DNA of 64,000 nt from Corynebacterium auris (GCF_030408575.1 NZ_CP047047.1:1351991-1415990), one strand, 5' to 3'; shown: positions 45,101 through 54,320, counted from the first letter of the stretch. Translations and numbers: made by a program. The notes: generated from the letters alone by a model not told the origin.

Positions 45101-45819
45101 GACAGCAGCGAGCCGAAGCGCGCCGTGATCCACGCCGGGTCCGTGATCGCGGTGCCGACGATGATGGCGCTGGCACCCGCGTGGATGCCGTGGGCGACAT
45201 CCGCCGGGGTGGCAAAGCGCCCCTCCCCGATGAGGAAGGCATCCGAGCCGACGAGCGCGCGCCCCCGTCTTATGACGTCGAAATCGGGCCCCGCAGTCGC
45301 CGCCCGCTCGGCGGTGTAACCGGCGAGCGTCGTCGAGATGATGTCCGCGCCGGCCTCGTGGGCGCGGAGCACGTCTTCTGGCGTGGCACAGTCCGCCATG
45401 ATCGGGGCCCCCTCCCCGTGAGCTACCTCAACGAGTTCGGGGAACGTGGACCCGTCCGGGCGGGGGCGCGCAGTCGCGTCCGCGCACACCACCGCCGCCC
45501 CGGCGCGGATGACCTCGGCGACGGAGCGGCGGGTCGGCGTGATGTACACCCCTTCCGAGCCCTCCTTGGTCAGGCCAAGGACCGGCACGTTCACCTCCGC
45601 GGAAATGGCTCGGACGTCCTCCAGGCCGCCATACCCGCCGCACCGGATCGCTGGCGATCCCCCGGCGACACACGCAGCGGCGACGCGGGTCAGGGTGCGG
45701 GTATCGCGCATCGGGTGCCCGTCCGGCGCCTGCACCGAGACGATCACGCGCTGTTCAAGGGCGGCAATGATCTCCTCGCGCCGCGCTTCGACCGTGCTCG
45801 ACGAATAGGTAAATGTCAT
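45097..45819 (-). CDS. nanE: N-acetylmannosamine-6-phosphate 2-epimerase
   Basis: This 240-aa TIM-barrel enzyme converts ManNAc-6-P to GlcNAc-6-P. VIVSVQAPDGHPMRDTRTLTR is the N-terminal signature, and VPVLGLTKEGSEGVYITPT carries the catalytic Lys region. GAAVVCADATARPRPDG matches the DAT-x-RxRP motif and ADIISTTLAGYT the C-terminal phosphate site. ATG 45819 follows GAAAGGAGAG, 13 bases after nanK, so the two form an operon. Its stop interlocks with nanR. Confidence 0.92.
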   Translation of the reverse strand: MTFTYSSSTVEARREEIIAALEQRVIVSVQAPDGHPMRDTRTLTRVAAACVAGGSPAIRCGGYGGLEDVRAISAEVNVPVLGLTKEGSEGVYITPTRRSVAEVIRAGAAVVCADATARPRPDGSTFPELVEVAHGEGAPIMADCATPEDVLRAHEAGADIISTTLAGYTAERAATAGPDFDVIRRGRALVGSDAFLIGEGRFATPADVAHGIHAGASAIIVGTAITDPAWITARFGSLLS

Positions 45820-45832
45820 GGGGTCTCTCCTT

Positions 45833-46798
45833 TCAGTCAGCAGCCGCGGCGTGGTGGGCCCGGGCGAAGGCCGCCGCGCACACGAGGGGGGCCAACCCGC
45901 CGAACGTACTGGTGGCCACCGGGACGTCCCGGTTGGGGGCGAGGGTTGCTTCACGAATGCCGCGGCGGATGGGGTCCGTTGTAACCGCGCCGATTCCGCA
46001 CACTCCGCCGCCCAGGACGACGGCCGAGAGGTCGAAGGCGGTCACCACCGCGCCGATGCTACGGCCCAGCCCGGCGAGGTTTCCTTCGATGATGTCTCGG
46101 GCGAGGCTGTCGCCGCCTTCGGCGCGGGCGATGACCTCCCGGAGCGTGAAACGTGAATCGGTGGGGGGCGACCAGGGGATATGCCGGGTCTGACCTGTCT
46201 CTTCGGGTCGGCTGAGCACGTCGTAGTAGCGCGTGAGGGAGGGGCCCGCGGCGATGTTTTCCACCCGGTCAGCCAGGCCGCGGAAGTCTGCGGCGACCAG
46301 CTCCGAAAACTCCCCGGCGGTGCCCGTCGGCCCGCCCAGAAGTTCACCCGCGTCGACGATCGCGCCGCCGACGCCCGTGCCGAGCGCGAGGTACAGAACG
46401 CGCCCGCTCAGCTGCGCCCCCGCTCCGAGGTGGTGCTCCCCCCAGGCCCAGATACGCACGTCATTGTGTGCGAAAACGGGGGCCTCGAGGTGCTGGTGGA
46501 CAATCGCGGCGATGTCCGTGCCCGCCCAGCCAGGAATCGTGGGGCCGGCCGAAACGATGAGGCCCTCGGGCGGCAGGACGACCCCGGGCGAGCCCACACC
46601 CACCCGCGTAATCTGCCGTGGGCTCGAGGCGACGGCGCTTTTGACCGCCAGGTCGAGCTGGTCGACGATACGCCCCCCTGCCGGCTGGGAGGCCACCTGC
46701 CCCTGCGCGAGCACCGTCGTCGGCTCCTCGTCCGCTACCACCCCGTAGGCGATCTTGGTGCCCCCGATATCGATCGCGAGGCTCGCTCCGGCCATCAT
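45833..46798 (-). CDS. nanK: ROK-family kinase, probable N-acetylmannosamine kinase
   Basis: This 321-aa protein has SLAIDIGGTKIAYGVV (phosphate-1 loop), VGVGSPGVVLPPEG, AHNDVRIWAWGEH (catalytic Asp) and VLYLALGTGVGGAIV (phosphate-2). It should make ManNAc-6-P for NanE. Most ROK kinases have ExGH and a CxCGxxGCxE zinc motif after this point; here the stretch reads GPTGTAGEFSELVAADF and has neither. ATG 46798 has GAAGGG upstream. A TAATCT hexamer (46856-46851, minus strand) may be its -10. It is divergent from nagA. Confidence 0.82.
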   Translation of the reverse strand: MMAGASLAIDIGGTKIAYGVVADEEPTTVLAQGQVASQPAGGRIVDQLDLAVKSAVASSPRQITRVGVGSPGVVLPPEGLIVSAGPTIPGWAGTDIAAIVHQHLEAPVFAHNDVRIWAWGEHHLGAGAQLSGRVLYLALGTGVGGAIVDAGELLGGPTGTAGEFSELVAADFRGLADRVENIAAGPSLTRYYDVLSRPEETGQTRHIPWSPPTDSRFTLREVIARAEGGDSLARDIIEGNLAGLGRSIGAVVTAFDLSAVVLGGGVCGIGAVTTDPIRRGIREATLAPNRDVPVATSTFGGLAPLVCAAAFARAHHAAAAD

Positions 46799-46919
46799 GT
46801 TCCCTTCGCTTTCTGCTTGCCCGCCCAAAGGACGGCTTTACCAACCACCAAGATTACCCCCGCCTCCCCTTAAAGCCACCCCGACGTGCACGAAAGAGTT
46901 AGGGTTGGGGGTGAAATCA

Positions 46920-46929
46920 GACGTCATAC
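46920..46929. promoter_or_regulatory. Operator half-site GACGTCATAC between nanK and nagA
   Basis: GACGTCATAC repeats ten bases of the palindrome at 44275-44292. It lies in the 167-base divergent region, 37 bases before the nagA ATG and upstream of the putative nanK -10. Confidence 0.45.
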
Positions 46930-46965
46930 ACCGCACTTAGGACGCAAAGAAAGGGTCGGCGCCCC

Positions 46966-48108
46966 ATGCCCGCTCACCGCCCCACCTCGGTCGTCGGCTC
47001 GCTCATCACCCCCACCGAGCACTACGCAGCTGCGCGCATCGAGTTCGACTCCCACATCACAGCCGTGACCCCCATCGATCCCGGAGAGGCCGGGCGGGAG
47101 GCACTCACCTGGGTGCCGGGTTTCGTCGATCTGCACAACCACGGGGGCAACCGGGGGGCCTTCCCCACCGGGACCGAAAAAGAATGCGTCGCCGCGGCCA
47201 CATTCCACCACAGCCGGGGCACCACCACGCTGCTGGCCAGCCTGGTCTCCGCCACCCGCGACGAGGCCTGCCGCCAGTCGGCGCTGCTGGCCGGGCTGGT
47301 GCGCGCCGGGCTCATCGCCGGGATACACATGGAGGGCCCCTTCGTCTCCCCCGCCAAGTGCGGCGCGCAGGACCCCTCCTGCGTGATCCCCGGCGACCCC
47401 GCTTTCCTGCGAGCGGTCATCGACTCCGCCGAGGGCACGCTCGCCTCACTGACCCTCGCCCCTGAGACGGCTCACTTCGCGGAGCTCGTGGATATGTGCG
47501 CCGCCGAGGGCATCATCGTCAGCCTGGGCCACACCAACGCGGACTACGACGTCGCACGCGCCGCCGTCGACTACGCAATCGGCCGCGGGGCGACTGTCAC
47601 CGCGACGCACCTGTTCAACGCCATGCCCGGTTTCACCCACCGGGACCCGGGCCCCGTGGGTGCGCTCGCGGCCGCCGCGCGCCGCGGCGAGGTGTCGGTG
47701 GAACTCATCGCCGACGGCGTCCACCTGCACGACGCCACGGTGGACACCGTGCTCAACAACAACGCCTTCGCCGTCTCGGACGCCATGGAAGCCGCGGGCA
47801 TGCCCGACGGGCGCTACCGCCTCGGCCACCTCGACGTGGCGGTCGACGGCGGGATCGCGCGCATCGCCAACGGCTCCATCGCCGGGGGAACCTCCACCCT
47901 CGCCGAGCAGTTCGCCCGCTTCGTCAGCCGCCACGACGGACCCAGGGCCGTACGATTTACCTCAACCAACGCCGCGCGCGTTCTCGGGCACGGGGAGGCG
48001 AACGGCAGGGGCGACATCGCCCCTGGCGCCCGCGCCGACCTCGTTGGCCTGGACGCGCAGCACCGACCCGTCCGGGTGATCCGGGGCGGGGTCGAACTCG
48101 ATATTTAA
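46966..48108 (+). CDS. nagA: N-acetylglucosamine-6-phosphate deacetylase
   Basis: This 380-aa amidohydrolase removes acetate from GlcNAc-6-P. VPGFVDLHNHGGNRG is the metal-binding HxH. GIHMEGPFVSPAKCGAQD holds the Glu ligand, SLGHTNADYD and ATHLFNAMPGF the His ligands. FAVSDAMEAAGMPDG carries the catalytic Asp. ATG 46966 lies downstream of AAAGAAAGGG. nagB follows after 30 bases, so the pair completes the path to fructose-6-P. Confidence 0.94.
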   Translation: MPAHRPTSVVGSLITPTEHYAAARIEFDSHITAVTPIDPGEAGREALTWVPGFVDLHNHGGNRGAFPTGTEKECVAAATFHHSRGTTTLLASLVSATRDEACRQSALLAGLVRAGLIAGIHMEGPFVSPAKCGAQDPSCVIPGDPAFLRAVIDSAEGTLASLTLAPETAHFAELVDMCAAEGIIVSLGHTNADYDVARAAVDYAIGRGATVTATHLFNAMPGFTHRDPGPVGALAAAARRGEVSVELIADGVHLHDATVDTVLNNNAFAVSDAMEAAGMPDGRYRLGHLDVAVDGGIARIANGSIAGGTSTLAEQFARFVSRHDGPRAVRFTSTNAARVLGHGEANGRGDIAPGARADLVGLDAQHRPVRVIRGGVELDI

Positions 48109-48138
48109 GACCCGACTCCCTGAAAGGACCCCTCTCAT

Positions 48139-48903
48139 ATGGACGTGCTTATCCGCCCCACCGCCGAGGTCGCCACCACTGCGGCCGACATCCTCGCGGG
48201 CTACATCCGCCGCGGCGCCACCCTGGGCCTGGCAACCGGGTCCACGCCCACCCCGACGTACCGCGAGCTCATCCGCCGCCACGCCGAAGAGGGCCTCAGC
48301 TTCGCCGCCTGCCGAGCGTTTCTCCTCGACGAGTACTACGGCCTGCCCCGCGACCACGAGCAGTCGTACTACGCCACGATCCGCCGCGAGCTGACCGCGC
48401 ACGTCGATATCGACGACGCGCTCGTGGCGTCCCCCGACGGAACGATCCCCGATTACGCGGCGGCCGCGGCGGACTACGAGGAGCGCATCGCCCAAGCCGG
48501 CGGCGTTGACGTGCAGCTACTCGGGGTGGGCACGAACGGCCACGTGGCCTTCAACGAGCCCGGCAGCTCGCTCGCCTCGCGCACCCGGCTCACCACACTG
48601 CACCCCCAGACCGTCAAGGACAACGCGCGCTTTTTCGGCTCTGCGGACGACGTCCCGCGGCACGTGCTCACGCAGGGCCTCGGCACGATCTTGGAGGCGG
48701 GGCACCTTCTGCTCTTGGCCACCGGTCACGCCAAGGCGGACGCGGTGCGCCGCCTCGTGGAGGGGCCCGTCTCGGCGTCATGCCCGGCGAGCATCCTCCA
48801 GCTCCACCCGAACGCGACCGTCGTCGTTGACGAGGAGGCGGCGGACGATCTGGGCAACGCCGAGTACTACCGCTTCATCGACGACAACGCGCTTCGCGGT
48901 TAG
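48139..48903 (+). CDS. nagB: Glucosamine-6-phosphate deaminase
   Basis: This 254-aa enzyme converts glucosamine-6-P to fructose-6-P and ammonia. [16 protein letters not shown] is the phosphate loop and [25 protein letters not shown] holds the catalytic Asp. [25 protein letters not shown] is the NagB signature with the His/Glu pair. ATG 48139 has GAAAGGA upstream. Its stop interlocks with that of hflX through TTAG, so the island ends flush with the conserved backbone. Confidence 0.95.
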   Translation: MDVLIRPTAEVATTAADILAGYIRRGATLGLATGSTPTPTYRELIRRHAEEGLSFAACRAFLLDEYYGLPRDHEQSYYATIRRELTAHVDIDDALVASPDGTIPDYAAAAADYEERIAQAGGVDVQLLGVGTNGHVAFNEPGSSLASRTRLTTLHPQTVKDNARFFGSADDVPRHVLTQGLGTILEAGHLLLLATGHAKADAVRRLVEGPVSASCPASILQLHPNATVVVDEEAADDLGNAEYYRFIDDNALRG

Positions 48904-50438
48904 CGGACCACAAACTCGGCGTACTGCTCCGCAATGATCTGCGGGAGTCTGACGTCGATAAGCGTGCCCCGCGAGTCGTAGGACTCGGAGCGCACCGTGC
49001 CCTCCTCGTGGAGGCGGCTGATGATGTCGCCCCGGGTGAAGGGCACGAGCATCTGCACGTGCGCGTCGACGGTGTTGAGGAACATCTCGATCGCGGCCTC
49101 GAGCTCGGCGATGCCCTCGCCCGTCAGCGCGGACACGAAGACGACGTCGCGGCCCGCGTGGTCGAAGACGTGACGCAGCTCCGCGAGCACCACGGGGTCG
49201 GCCTGGTCGACCTTGTTCACCACGATGATTTCGGGCGGGATCGTCTCACCGGTATCGCGCGTGACGTCGGAGAGCACCGTGTTCACGGCCTCGACCTGTT
49301 TCAGCGGGAAGGGGTCCGAGCCGTCGACGACGTGCAGCAAAAGGTCCGCGTTCGTGACCTCCTCCAGGGTGGACTTGAAGGCCTCGACGAGCTGGGTGGG
49401 CAGGTGGCGCACGAAACCGACCGTGTCGGTGAGCACCACGCTGCGCCCGTCCGCGAGTTGGGCGCGGCGCGTCGAGGGGTCCAGGGTGGCAAACAACGCG
49501 TCCTCGACGAGGACGCCCGCGTTCGTCATCGCGTTGATCAGCGAGGACTTCCCGGCGTTGGTGTAGCCGGCGATAGCGATCTTCGGCGTGGTAGAACGCT
49601 GCCTGCGGGCGCGCTTGACCTCGCGCGCGGTCTTCATGTCCCGCAGCTCGTGGCGCAGCTTCGCCATCTCAGTGCGTAGCCTGCGGCGATCCGCCTCTAT
49701 GCGGGTCTCACCGGGGCCGCGCAGGCCCACGCCGCCGTTGGATCCGGCGCGGCCGCCGGCCTGGCGGGAGAGCTGGCCGCCCCAGCCGCGGGTGCGGGTG
49801 TAGAGGTACTCCATCTGCGCGAGGCTGACCTGGGCCTTGCCCTCCCGGCTCTTCGCGTGCTGGGCAAAGATGTCGAGGATGAGCATGGTGCGGTCGATCA
49901 CCTTGGTGTTCAGCGCCTCCTCGAGCGCGACCATCTGGCCCGGGGAGAGCTCGCCGTCGAAGACGACGGTGTCCGCCCCGGAGGCCTCAACGATCCCCTT
50001 GAGCTCCTTGACCTTGCCGGAGCCGATGTAGGTTCCCGGGTCGGGGCGGTCGCGCTTCTGGTAGAGCAGGTCGATCACGCGCGCGCCGGCCGTTTCCGCC
50101 AGGGCGGCGAGCTCGTTCATCGTCGCCTCGACCTCGGCGGTGGTGCCCTCAGTCCACACCCCGACGAGAATGACCTGCTCGAGGCGCAGCTTGCGGTACT
50201 CAACCTCGTAACCGTCCTGGGTGTCCTCGGAGCGCACTTCGGTCTCGCGCGCGACGCGGCGCAGCGAGTTGCGCTCCTCCAGGTCAAGGGCGCCGACGGT
50301 GGGCTCGCCCCCGCGCAACCGGGAAGCGGGTTGCGGTGAGTTGTGGCGGAAGGCCTGCTTGAGCAGTTCGTCGTGGCTCGCCTCCTCCGGGGCCGGGGAG
50401 GAGTGGGCGGGCGTGACAGGGAAGGAAGATTGAGTCAT
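48900..50438 (-). CDS. hflX: Ribosome-associated GTPase HflX
   Basis: This 512-aa GTPase has the HflX N-terminal ATP-binding domain ([25 protein letters not shown] and [11 protein letters not shown]), a coiled-coil linker ([25 protein letters not shown]) and a G domain with [17 protein letters not shown] (G1), [10 protein letters not shown] (G3) and VVNKVD (G4). It splits stalled 70S ribosomes under heat or antibiotic stress. The N-terminal 60 residues are variable. ATG 50438 has a TACACT hexamer nine bases upstream (50453-50448). It belongs to the hflX-dapF-miaA block shared with mycobacteria. Confidence 0.95.
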   Translation of the reverse strand: MTQSSFPVTPAHSSPAPEEASHDELLKQAFRHNSPQPASRLRGGEPTVGALDLEERNSLRRVARETEVRSEDTQDGYEVEYRKLRLEQVILVGVWTEGTTAEVEATMNELAALAETAGARVIDLLYQKRDRPDPGTYIGSGKVKELKGIVEASGADTVVFDGELSPGQMVALEEALNTKVIDRTMLILDIFAQHAKSREGKAQVSLAQMEYLYTRTRGWGGQLSRQAGGRAGSNGGVGLRGPGETRIEADRRRLRTEMAKLRHELRDMKTAREVKRARRQRSTTPKIAIAGYTNAGKSSLINAMTNAGVLVEDALFATLDPSTRRAQLADGRSVVLTDTVGFVRHLPTQLVEAFKSTLEEVTNADLLLHVVDGSDPFPLKQVEAVNTVLSDVTRDTGETIPPEIIVVNKVDQADPVVLAELRHVFDHAGRDVVFVSALTGEGIAELEAAIEMFLNTVDAHVQMLVPFTRGDIISRLHEEGTVRSESYDSRGTLIDVRLPQIIAEQYAEFVVR

Positions 50439-50544
50439 TGAATCCTTAGTGTACGGTCATTTGCGCGAAAAGCGGGCCTGGCAGGCCGATTCGGGTCCGC
50501 TTTAGGCCGCTTAATCAGTTCCTACAACGCACCCCGGGCCGTTT

Positions 50545-50581
50545 TTCTTCCCGCGTCTTCTTCCCGCGTCTTCTTCCCGCG
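50545..50581. repeat. 13-bp tandem repeat, nearly three copies
   Basis: TTCTTCCCGCGTC is repeated at 50545-50557 and 50558-50570, with a third partial copy to 50581. It lies in the 169-base gap between hflX and the next gene, just upstream of that gene's -10. Confidence 0.85.
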
Positions 50582-50593
50582 CGCCCACGCGAC

Positions 50594-50599
50594 TATGGT
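50594..50599 (+). promoter_or_regulatory. -10 hexamer TATGGT of the 50608 gene (leaderless)
   Basis: TATGGT ends eight bases before ATG 50608; the upstream GTG at 50602 would lie before the expected transcription start. Confidence 0.35.
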
Positions 50600-50607
50600 G
50601 AGTGAGC

Positions 50608-51357
50608 ATGAGCGACACAGTGATCACCGACCTGCCCAGCATCGGCCTGGGCTTCAGCAGGTGGCAGGACGCGGTCGAGGCAGCCATCGCGTCGGACCGC
50701 CTGCAGGTAACCGGAGAGGTCCGTGGCGGACAGCTGATCCAGTACGCCGACCCCTCCGGCGCGCAGCTGAACATCCTTGCGGTCGAGCCCTTCGCCACCT
50801 TCGCGGGTTTCGCGGCCCAAACGCGCACTTACGCGCACATCAGCATGCTTAACGACGTCGTCGCGCTCGCCGACATCATCGACCCGCACGGCAATGAGAT
50901 CGCCTCCGTCACCGTGAACCTCGCCCAGGGCCCGCTGCTTGTCGACGGCCCCACTCTGACCTGGCAGGAGCTCGGCGTCGCTGCCCTCGGCCTCGACGTC
51001 ACCCGCTACGCCAGCGTGGACGACTACCTCGCCCGCACGGGCGAGACGCTCGGCGTGGTCCGCTCCCCCGGCGCCGAGGCCGTCGCCTCCGGCGCAGCCG
51101 TCTCCCCGGATGCCGCCGCGCACTTTTCCGCGCGCGTGCTCGAAGCGGAATACCGCACCAGCGAGCTGACCGGCGAGCGCTTCATCCACGTCTCCGTCGA
51201 CGGCGCTTTCCCCTTCGAGGTGTGCCTGCCCGACGGCGAGTTGCCCGAGCGCAACAGCGTCATCGCCGGCACCGCCGAGCTCACAGGTTCCATCCCCGCC
51301 CCCGCGGGCGGCGGGTGCGGCGGCTGCGGGGATTCCTGCGGCTGCGGGGGCCACTAG
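50608..51357 (+). CDS. Uncharacterised protein with Cys/Gly-rich C-terminal tail
   Basis: I do not recognise this 249-aa family. It has no transmembrane segment or signal peptide. The N-terminal half is mixed alpha/beta (GLGFSRWQDAVEAAIASDRLQV, ILAVEPFATFAGFAAQ). The middle contains ERFIHVSVDGAFPFEVCLPDGELPE. The end is GGGCGGCGDSCGCGGH, with four closely spaced cysteines and a terminal histidine that could bind metal. It is followed 36 bases later by a small membrane protein gene; the two may be co-transcribed. GTG 50602 is an alternative start. Confidence 0.75.
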   Translation: MSDTVITDLPSIGLGFSRWQDAVEAAIASDRLQVTGEVRGGQLIQYADPSGAQLNILAVEPFATFAGFAAQTRTYAHISMLNDVVALADIIDPHGNEIASVTVNLAQGPLLVDGPTLTWQELGVAALGLDVTRYASVDDYLARTGETLGVVRSPGAEAVASGAAVSPDAAAHFSARVLEAEYRTSELTGERFIHVSVDGAFPFEVCLPDGELPERNSVIAGTAELTGSIPAPAGGGCGGCGDSCGCGGH

Positions 51358-51393
51358 ATAGGGGCGGGTTGGTGCGCATCAGGGAGGCGTGAG

Positions 51394-51909
51394 ATGGATT
51401 CTTCGAAGCGGGACCTGCTACGCGCGCTCGGCATCGGGGTCATCATCGCAGTCTGCCTCGTGCTCGTTGCCACGCTGCGCGGGGCCGGCATCATCCTCGC
51501 CGTAGTCGTTGTGGCCTGCGGCCTTGTCTACATGAGGCGCAGCCTCAACGACCCGGAGACGGCCTCCCTGCAGGCCTCACTGACCATTGCCCGCGACGAC
51601 ATCGCGGACATCCTGGCGCAGTACGACACCCTTTTGCACGGCGCGGCCCCGGAGGCGATCGCCGAGCGTACCTTCTATTTCCCGGCGCTCGCGGACCCGG
51701 GGTGCGAGCACCCCACCATCCAGGACTTCCAGCTGCGCGCCTCAGCCGCGCGCCGCTTCGTCGCGCGTGTCGACACCCACCTCACCGCCGGCGACCTCGA
51801 CCGCGCGCAGCTGCACCGCCTCATCGCTGTCGCCGACGAGCGCGCCCTCGAGCTCGCCACGGCGTGGCGGGACGCGCGGCGCGCAGCCCGCGAGATCGGG
51901 CCCTCCTAG
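51394..51909 (+). CDS. Uncharacterised membrane protein with two N-terminal TM segments
   Basis: This 171-aa protein starts MDSSKRDLLRALG, followed by two adjacent hydrophobic helices (about 10-28 and 30-47) and a basic stop (YMRRSLNDPE). The rest is a soluble, helical, Arg/Ala-rich domain (TIARDDIADILAQYDTLL, later RFVARVDTHLTAGDLDRAQLHRLIAVADERALEL). Nothing identifies a function. It ends 11 bases from the convergent dapF. Confidence 0.78.
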   Translation: MDSSKRDLLRALGIGVIIAVCLVLVATLRGAGIILAVVVVACGLVYMRRSLNDPETASLQASLTIARDDIADILAQYDTLLHGAAPEAIAERTFYFPALADPGCEHPTIQDFQLRASAARRFVARVDTHLTAGDLDRAQLHRLIAVADERALELATAWRDARRAAREIGPS

Positions 51910-51920
51910 CTGGGCACGTT

Positions 51921-52748
51921 CTAGCGGGGCGCGGAGAAGACCCCGAGGTCGACCTCCCCGCGCGCGACGATGCGCGAGGGCCCCGTCATGACCGCCGCGC
52001 CGTTGTTAATGTCCACGCGCAGCGCACCTCCTGGCACGTGAACTTTGACGGTGCCGTTTTCGATTCCGGCGTCGGCAAGCGCGGCGCGCGCGGCAGCGAC
52101 GGTTCCCGTGCCGCAGGAGCGCGTCTCCCCCACGCCCCGCTCCCACACGCGCATGTGCACGTTTCCCTCGGTCAGCTCGGTGAGGATTTCCACGTTCACA
52201 CCGGCGGGGAAAAACTCCGGGTCGAAGACCGGGCTGGACAGCTCGAGCTCGTCCAAGCGCGCGGGGTTTAAGCCCGGGATGACCGCGGCGAGATGGGGAT
52301 TGCCCACATCCACGCCCAGCCCGGCGAAGTCGAAGTCCCCCATCCGCGCGGTGGACACCCCGGTGACGCCGACCGGGCCCATTTCGACGCGCACGGTAGC
52401 CGCGGAACGCGTGTGGTCGAGCACCTCGACCTTCCGGGCGCCGGCGCGCGTGTCCACCTCGAACTCCTCGCGTTCAGCCAGGCCTTCGGCGCGCAGCACG
52501 TGGGCGAAGACGCGCACCCCGTTGCCGCACATCTCGGCGACCGAGCCGTCGGCGTTGCGGTAGTCCATGAACCAGCGGCCCGCGCGGCGCACGACGCGCA
52601 GCAGACCGTCGCCGCCGATCCCGGCGCGGCGGTCGCACAGGCCCGCGACCACCTCCGCGCCCAGGTCGAGGGTGTCCTCGACGTCCGGGATAATCACGAA
52701 GTCGTTCTCGGTGCCGTGTCCTTTGAGGAAGGGAACTGTCGTACTCAC
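51921..52748 (-). CDS. dapF: Diaminopimelate epimerase
   Basis: This 275-aa enzyme interconverts LL- and meso-diaminopimelate for peptidoglycan and lysine. It begins [17 protein letters not shown]. The two catalytic cysteines are in [16 protein letters not shown] and [17 protein letters not shown], each with its glycine-rich partner. GTG 52748 overlaps the miaA stop as GTGA, so dapF is coupled to miaA upstream of it on the minus strand. The same order (hflX, dapF, miaA) occurs in mycobacteria. Confidence 0.96.
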   Translation of the reverse strand: MSTTVPFLKGHGTENDFVIIPDVEDTLDLGAEVVAGLCDRRAGIGGDGLLRVVRRAGRWFMDYRNADGSVAEMCGNGVRVFAHVLRAEGLAEREEFEVDTRAGARKVEVLDHTRSAATVRVEMGPVGVTGVSTARMGDFDFAGLGVDVGNPHLAAVIPGLNPARLDELELSSPVFDPEFFPAGVNVEILTELTEGNVHMRVWERGVGETRSCGTGTVAAARAALADAGIENGTVKVHVPGGALRVDINNGAAVMTGPSRIVARGEVDLGVFSAPR

Positions 52749-53647
52749 GCCAGCGAGTCTAGCGCGCGCCCCACCACGTCGGGCTCCCCCGCGGGCAGCC
52801 AGGTGATGCGCTTATCCCGGTTGAACCAGGAGCGCTGGCGCCGCACGTAGCGTCTGGTGCCGCTCACCGTCTGCTCGAGCGCCTCCACGTGCGTGAGCTC
52901 CCCGCGCAGCAGCGCCAGCACCTGCGCGTAGCCGATCGCCCGGCCCGCCGTGGAGTCGGCGCTCAGCCCCTCGCCGAGCAGCCCCTCGACCTCCTCGACC
53001 AGTCCGCGTTCGAACATGAGCTCGGCGCGGCGCTCGATGCGGGGGTTGAGCCACTCCGGCTGCGTGCGCAGCCCCAGGATGCGGGTGCCCCAGCGCGGGG
53101 GCTGGTTCTTCGGCGGCTGCGAGGCCTGAAAGGGCTTGCCGGTCAGCTCGATGACCTCCAGCGCCCGGACGGTGCGGCGCGGGTCCTTGTCCTCGATGAT
53201 CGCCGCCGCCTGTGGGTCGATGGAGGCGAGGTGGGCGTGCAGCGCGTCGACGCCGACCTGCGCCAGCCGCTTTTCCCACGCGGCGCGCACGGCGGGGTCG
53301 GTGGGCGGGAAGCTCCAGGCGTCGATGAGCGATTGCACGTAGAGCATTGACCCGCCGACGACGATGGGGACCTTCCCGCGCGCGGCGATCTCTTCGACCG
53401 CGTCCACGGCGCGGGCCTGGTACTCGGCGACGGAGGCGGCGTGCGTGACCGGCCAGATGTCGAGGAGGTGGTGCGGGATACCGCCGCGCTCCTCAGGGGC
53501 GAGCTTCGCCGTGCCGATGTCCATACCCTGATACAGCTGCATCGAATCGACGTTGACGATCTCCCCTCCGAGCTCGCGCGCGAGCGCGATGCCGAGGTCT
53601 GATTTGCCGGAGGCCGTGGGCCCGACGACCGCGATGGGGGCGATCAC
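52745..53647 (-). CDS. miaA: tRNA dimethylallyltransferase
   Basis: This 300-aa enzyme adds dimethylallyl to A37 of tRNAs reading UNN codons. [21 protein letters not shown] is the P-loop, [19 protein letters not shown] holds the catalytic DSxQxY motif, and [11 protein letters not shown] and [14 protein letters not shown] follow. [39 protein letters not shown] is the tRNA-binding C-terminus. Its product is the substrate of MiaB, encoded at 61004-62557. GTG 53647 overlaps the preceding gene by 4 bases. Confidence 0.95.
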   Translation of the reverse strand: MIAPIAVVGPTASGKSDLGIALARELGGEIVNVDSMQLYQGMDIGTAKLAPEERGGIPHHLLDIWPVTHAASVAEYQARAVDAVEEIAARGKVPIVVGGSMLYVQSLIDAWSFPPTDPAVRAAWEKRLAQVGVDALHAHLASIDPQAAAIIEDKDPRRTVRALEVIELTGKPFQASQPPKNQPPRWGTRILGLRTQPEWLNPRIERRAELMFERGLVEEVEGLLGEGLSADSTAGRAIGYAQVLALLRGELTHVEALEQTVSGTRRYVRRQRSWFNRDKRITWLPAGEPDVVGRALDSLA

Positions 53648-54240
53648 GCGCCCACCTCCCACAGCGCGACGTAGGCGCCGACGCCGAGCGAGTCGTCCGC
53701 GTCGACCAGCTGCGCGGCGACCGGGTCGAGCCCGGCCAGCTCCGCCCACAGCTCGGGCTCGACGACCCCCGCCGCCGCTGCCTTGTCAGCGTCAAGGCCG
53801 CCGGACCCGGCGAGGAACTTCAGTGTGTCGGCGTGCCACTCGCGCGCGCCCTCAACGAGCGAGAGCGGGGCGCGCGGCGTGAGCCCGGCGGAGCCGTCGA
53901 CGACCACCACCGTAAGCACCGCCGGGTCCAGCGGGGCGATGCGGGCCCGGGAGCCGGCCACCGCCACCTCGCCGCCCAGCGCGTAGCGGGCCACGAGCTC
54001 GGGCAGGTAATTGCCGGCGCCCACCGACACCTGCGGCGCGCCCCAGGCGGCGAAGGAGCCGGTGCGCTCCGTGCGCCATCTCGCGGCCCGGCTGCCCACG
54101 ATCTCGGCGCGCTCGAGGCCCGCGGCCCGGGCAGTCTCGCGCACCGCTGCCAGTAGGCGCCGCCCGGGCTCGTGTGCGGGGGCGAGCTCGCTGACGAGGG
54201 CGGGCGCACCGGGCATGATGAGCAGGCGGGCGTGAGTCAC
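53644..54240 (-). CDS. Rv2728c-like protein (LigB/extradiol-dioxygenase-related fold suspected)
   Basis: This 198-aa protein lies directly upstream of miaA and overlaps it by 4 bases, the position of Rv2728c, which is often annotated as a class III extradiol-dioxygenase-like protein. [28 protein letters not shown] and [37 protein letters not shown] are its most distinctive parts. No His metal site of true dioxygenases is evident, so enzymatic activity is doubtful. GTG 54240 is supported by TAGGGT seven bases upstream. The function is unknown. Confidence 0.75.
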   Translation of the reverse strand: MTHARLLIMPGAPALVSELAPAHEPGRRLLAAVRETARAAGLERAEIVGSRAARWRTERTGSFAAWGAPQVSVGAGNYLPELVARYALGGEVAVAGSRARIAPLDPAVLTVVVVDGSAGLTPRAPLSLVEGAREWHADTLKFLAGSGGLDADKAAAAGVVEPELWAELAGLDPVAAQLVDADDSLGVGAYVALWEVGA

Positions 54241-54247
54241 GGCCCTA

Positions 54248-54253
54248 ACCCTA
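54248..54253 (-). promoter_or_regulatory. -10 hexamer TAGGGT of the miaA-dapF operon (leaderless)
   Basis: On the minus strand TAGGGT ends seven bases before GTG 54240, first gene of the Rv2728c-like/miaA/dapF unit. Confidence 0.4.
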
Positions 54254-54290
54254 GCCGCCGGGCCGGGCGGGCGGAAACAGGCCAATACAC

Positions 54291-54320
54291 CTGACACGGC
54301 GCGGTGGCGGTCGGTATTAT
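54291..54320 (+). promoter_or_regulatory. SigA-type promoter of DUF349 gene (CTGACA-18-TATTAT)
   Basis: CTGACA at 54291-54296 and TATTAT at 54315-54320 are spaced by 18 bases. The leader to ATG 54413 is about 85 bases. It is back to back with the promoter of the divergent operon. Confidence 0.6.

Noticed and set aside
37746..48903. Sialic-acid island as a recent mobile insertion
   Set aside because: No transposase, integrase, tRNA target or direct repeat was found at the borders, and base composition looks like the neighbours. Horizontal gain is possible but not shown.
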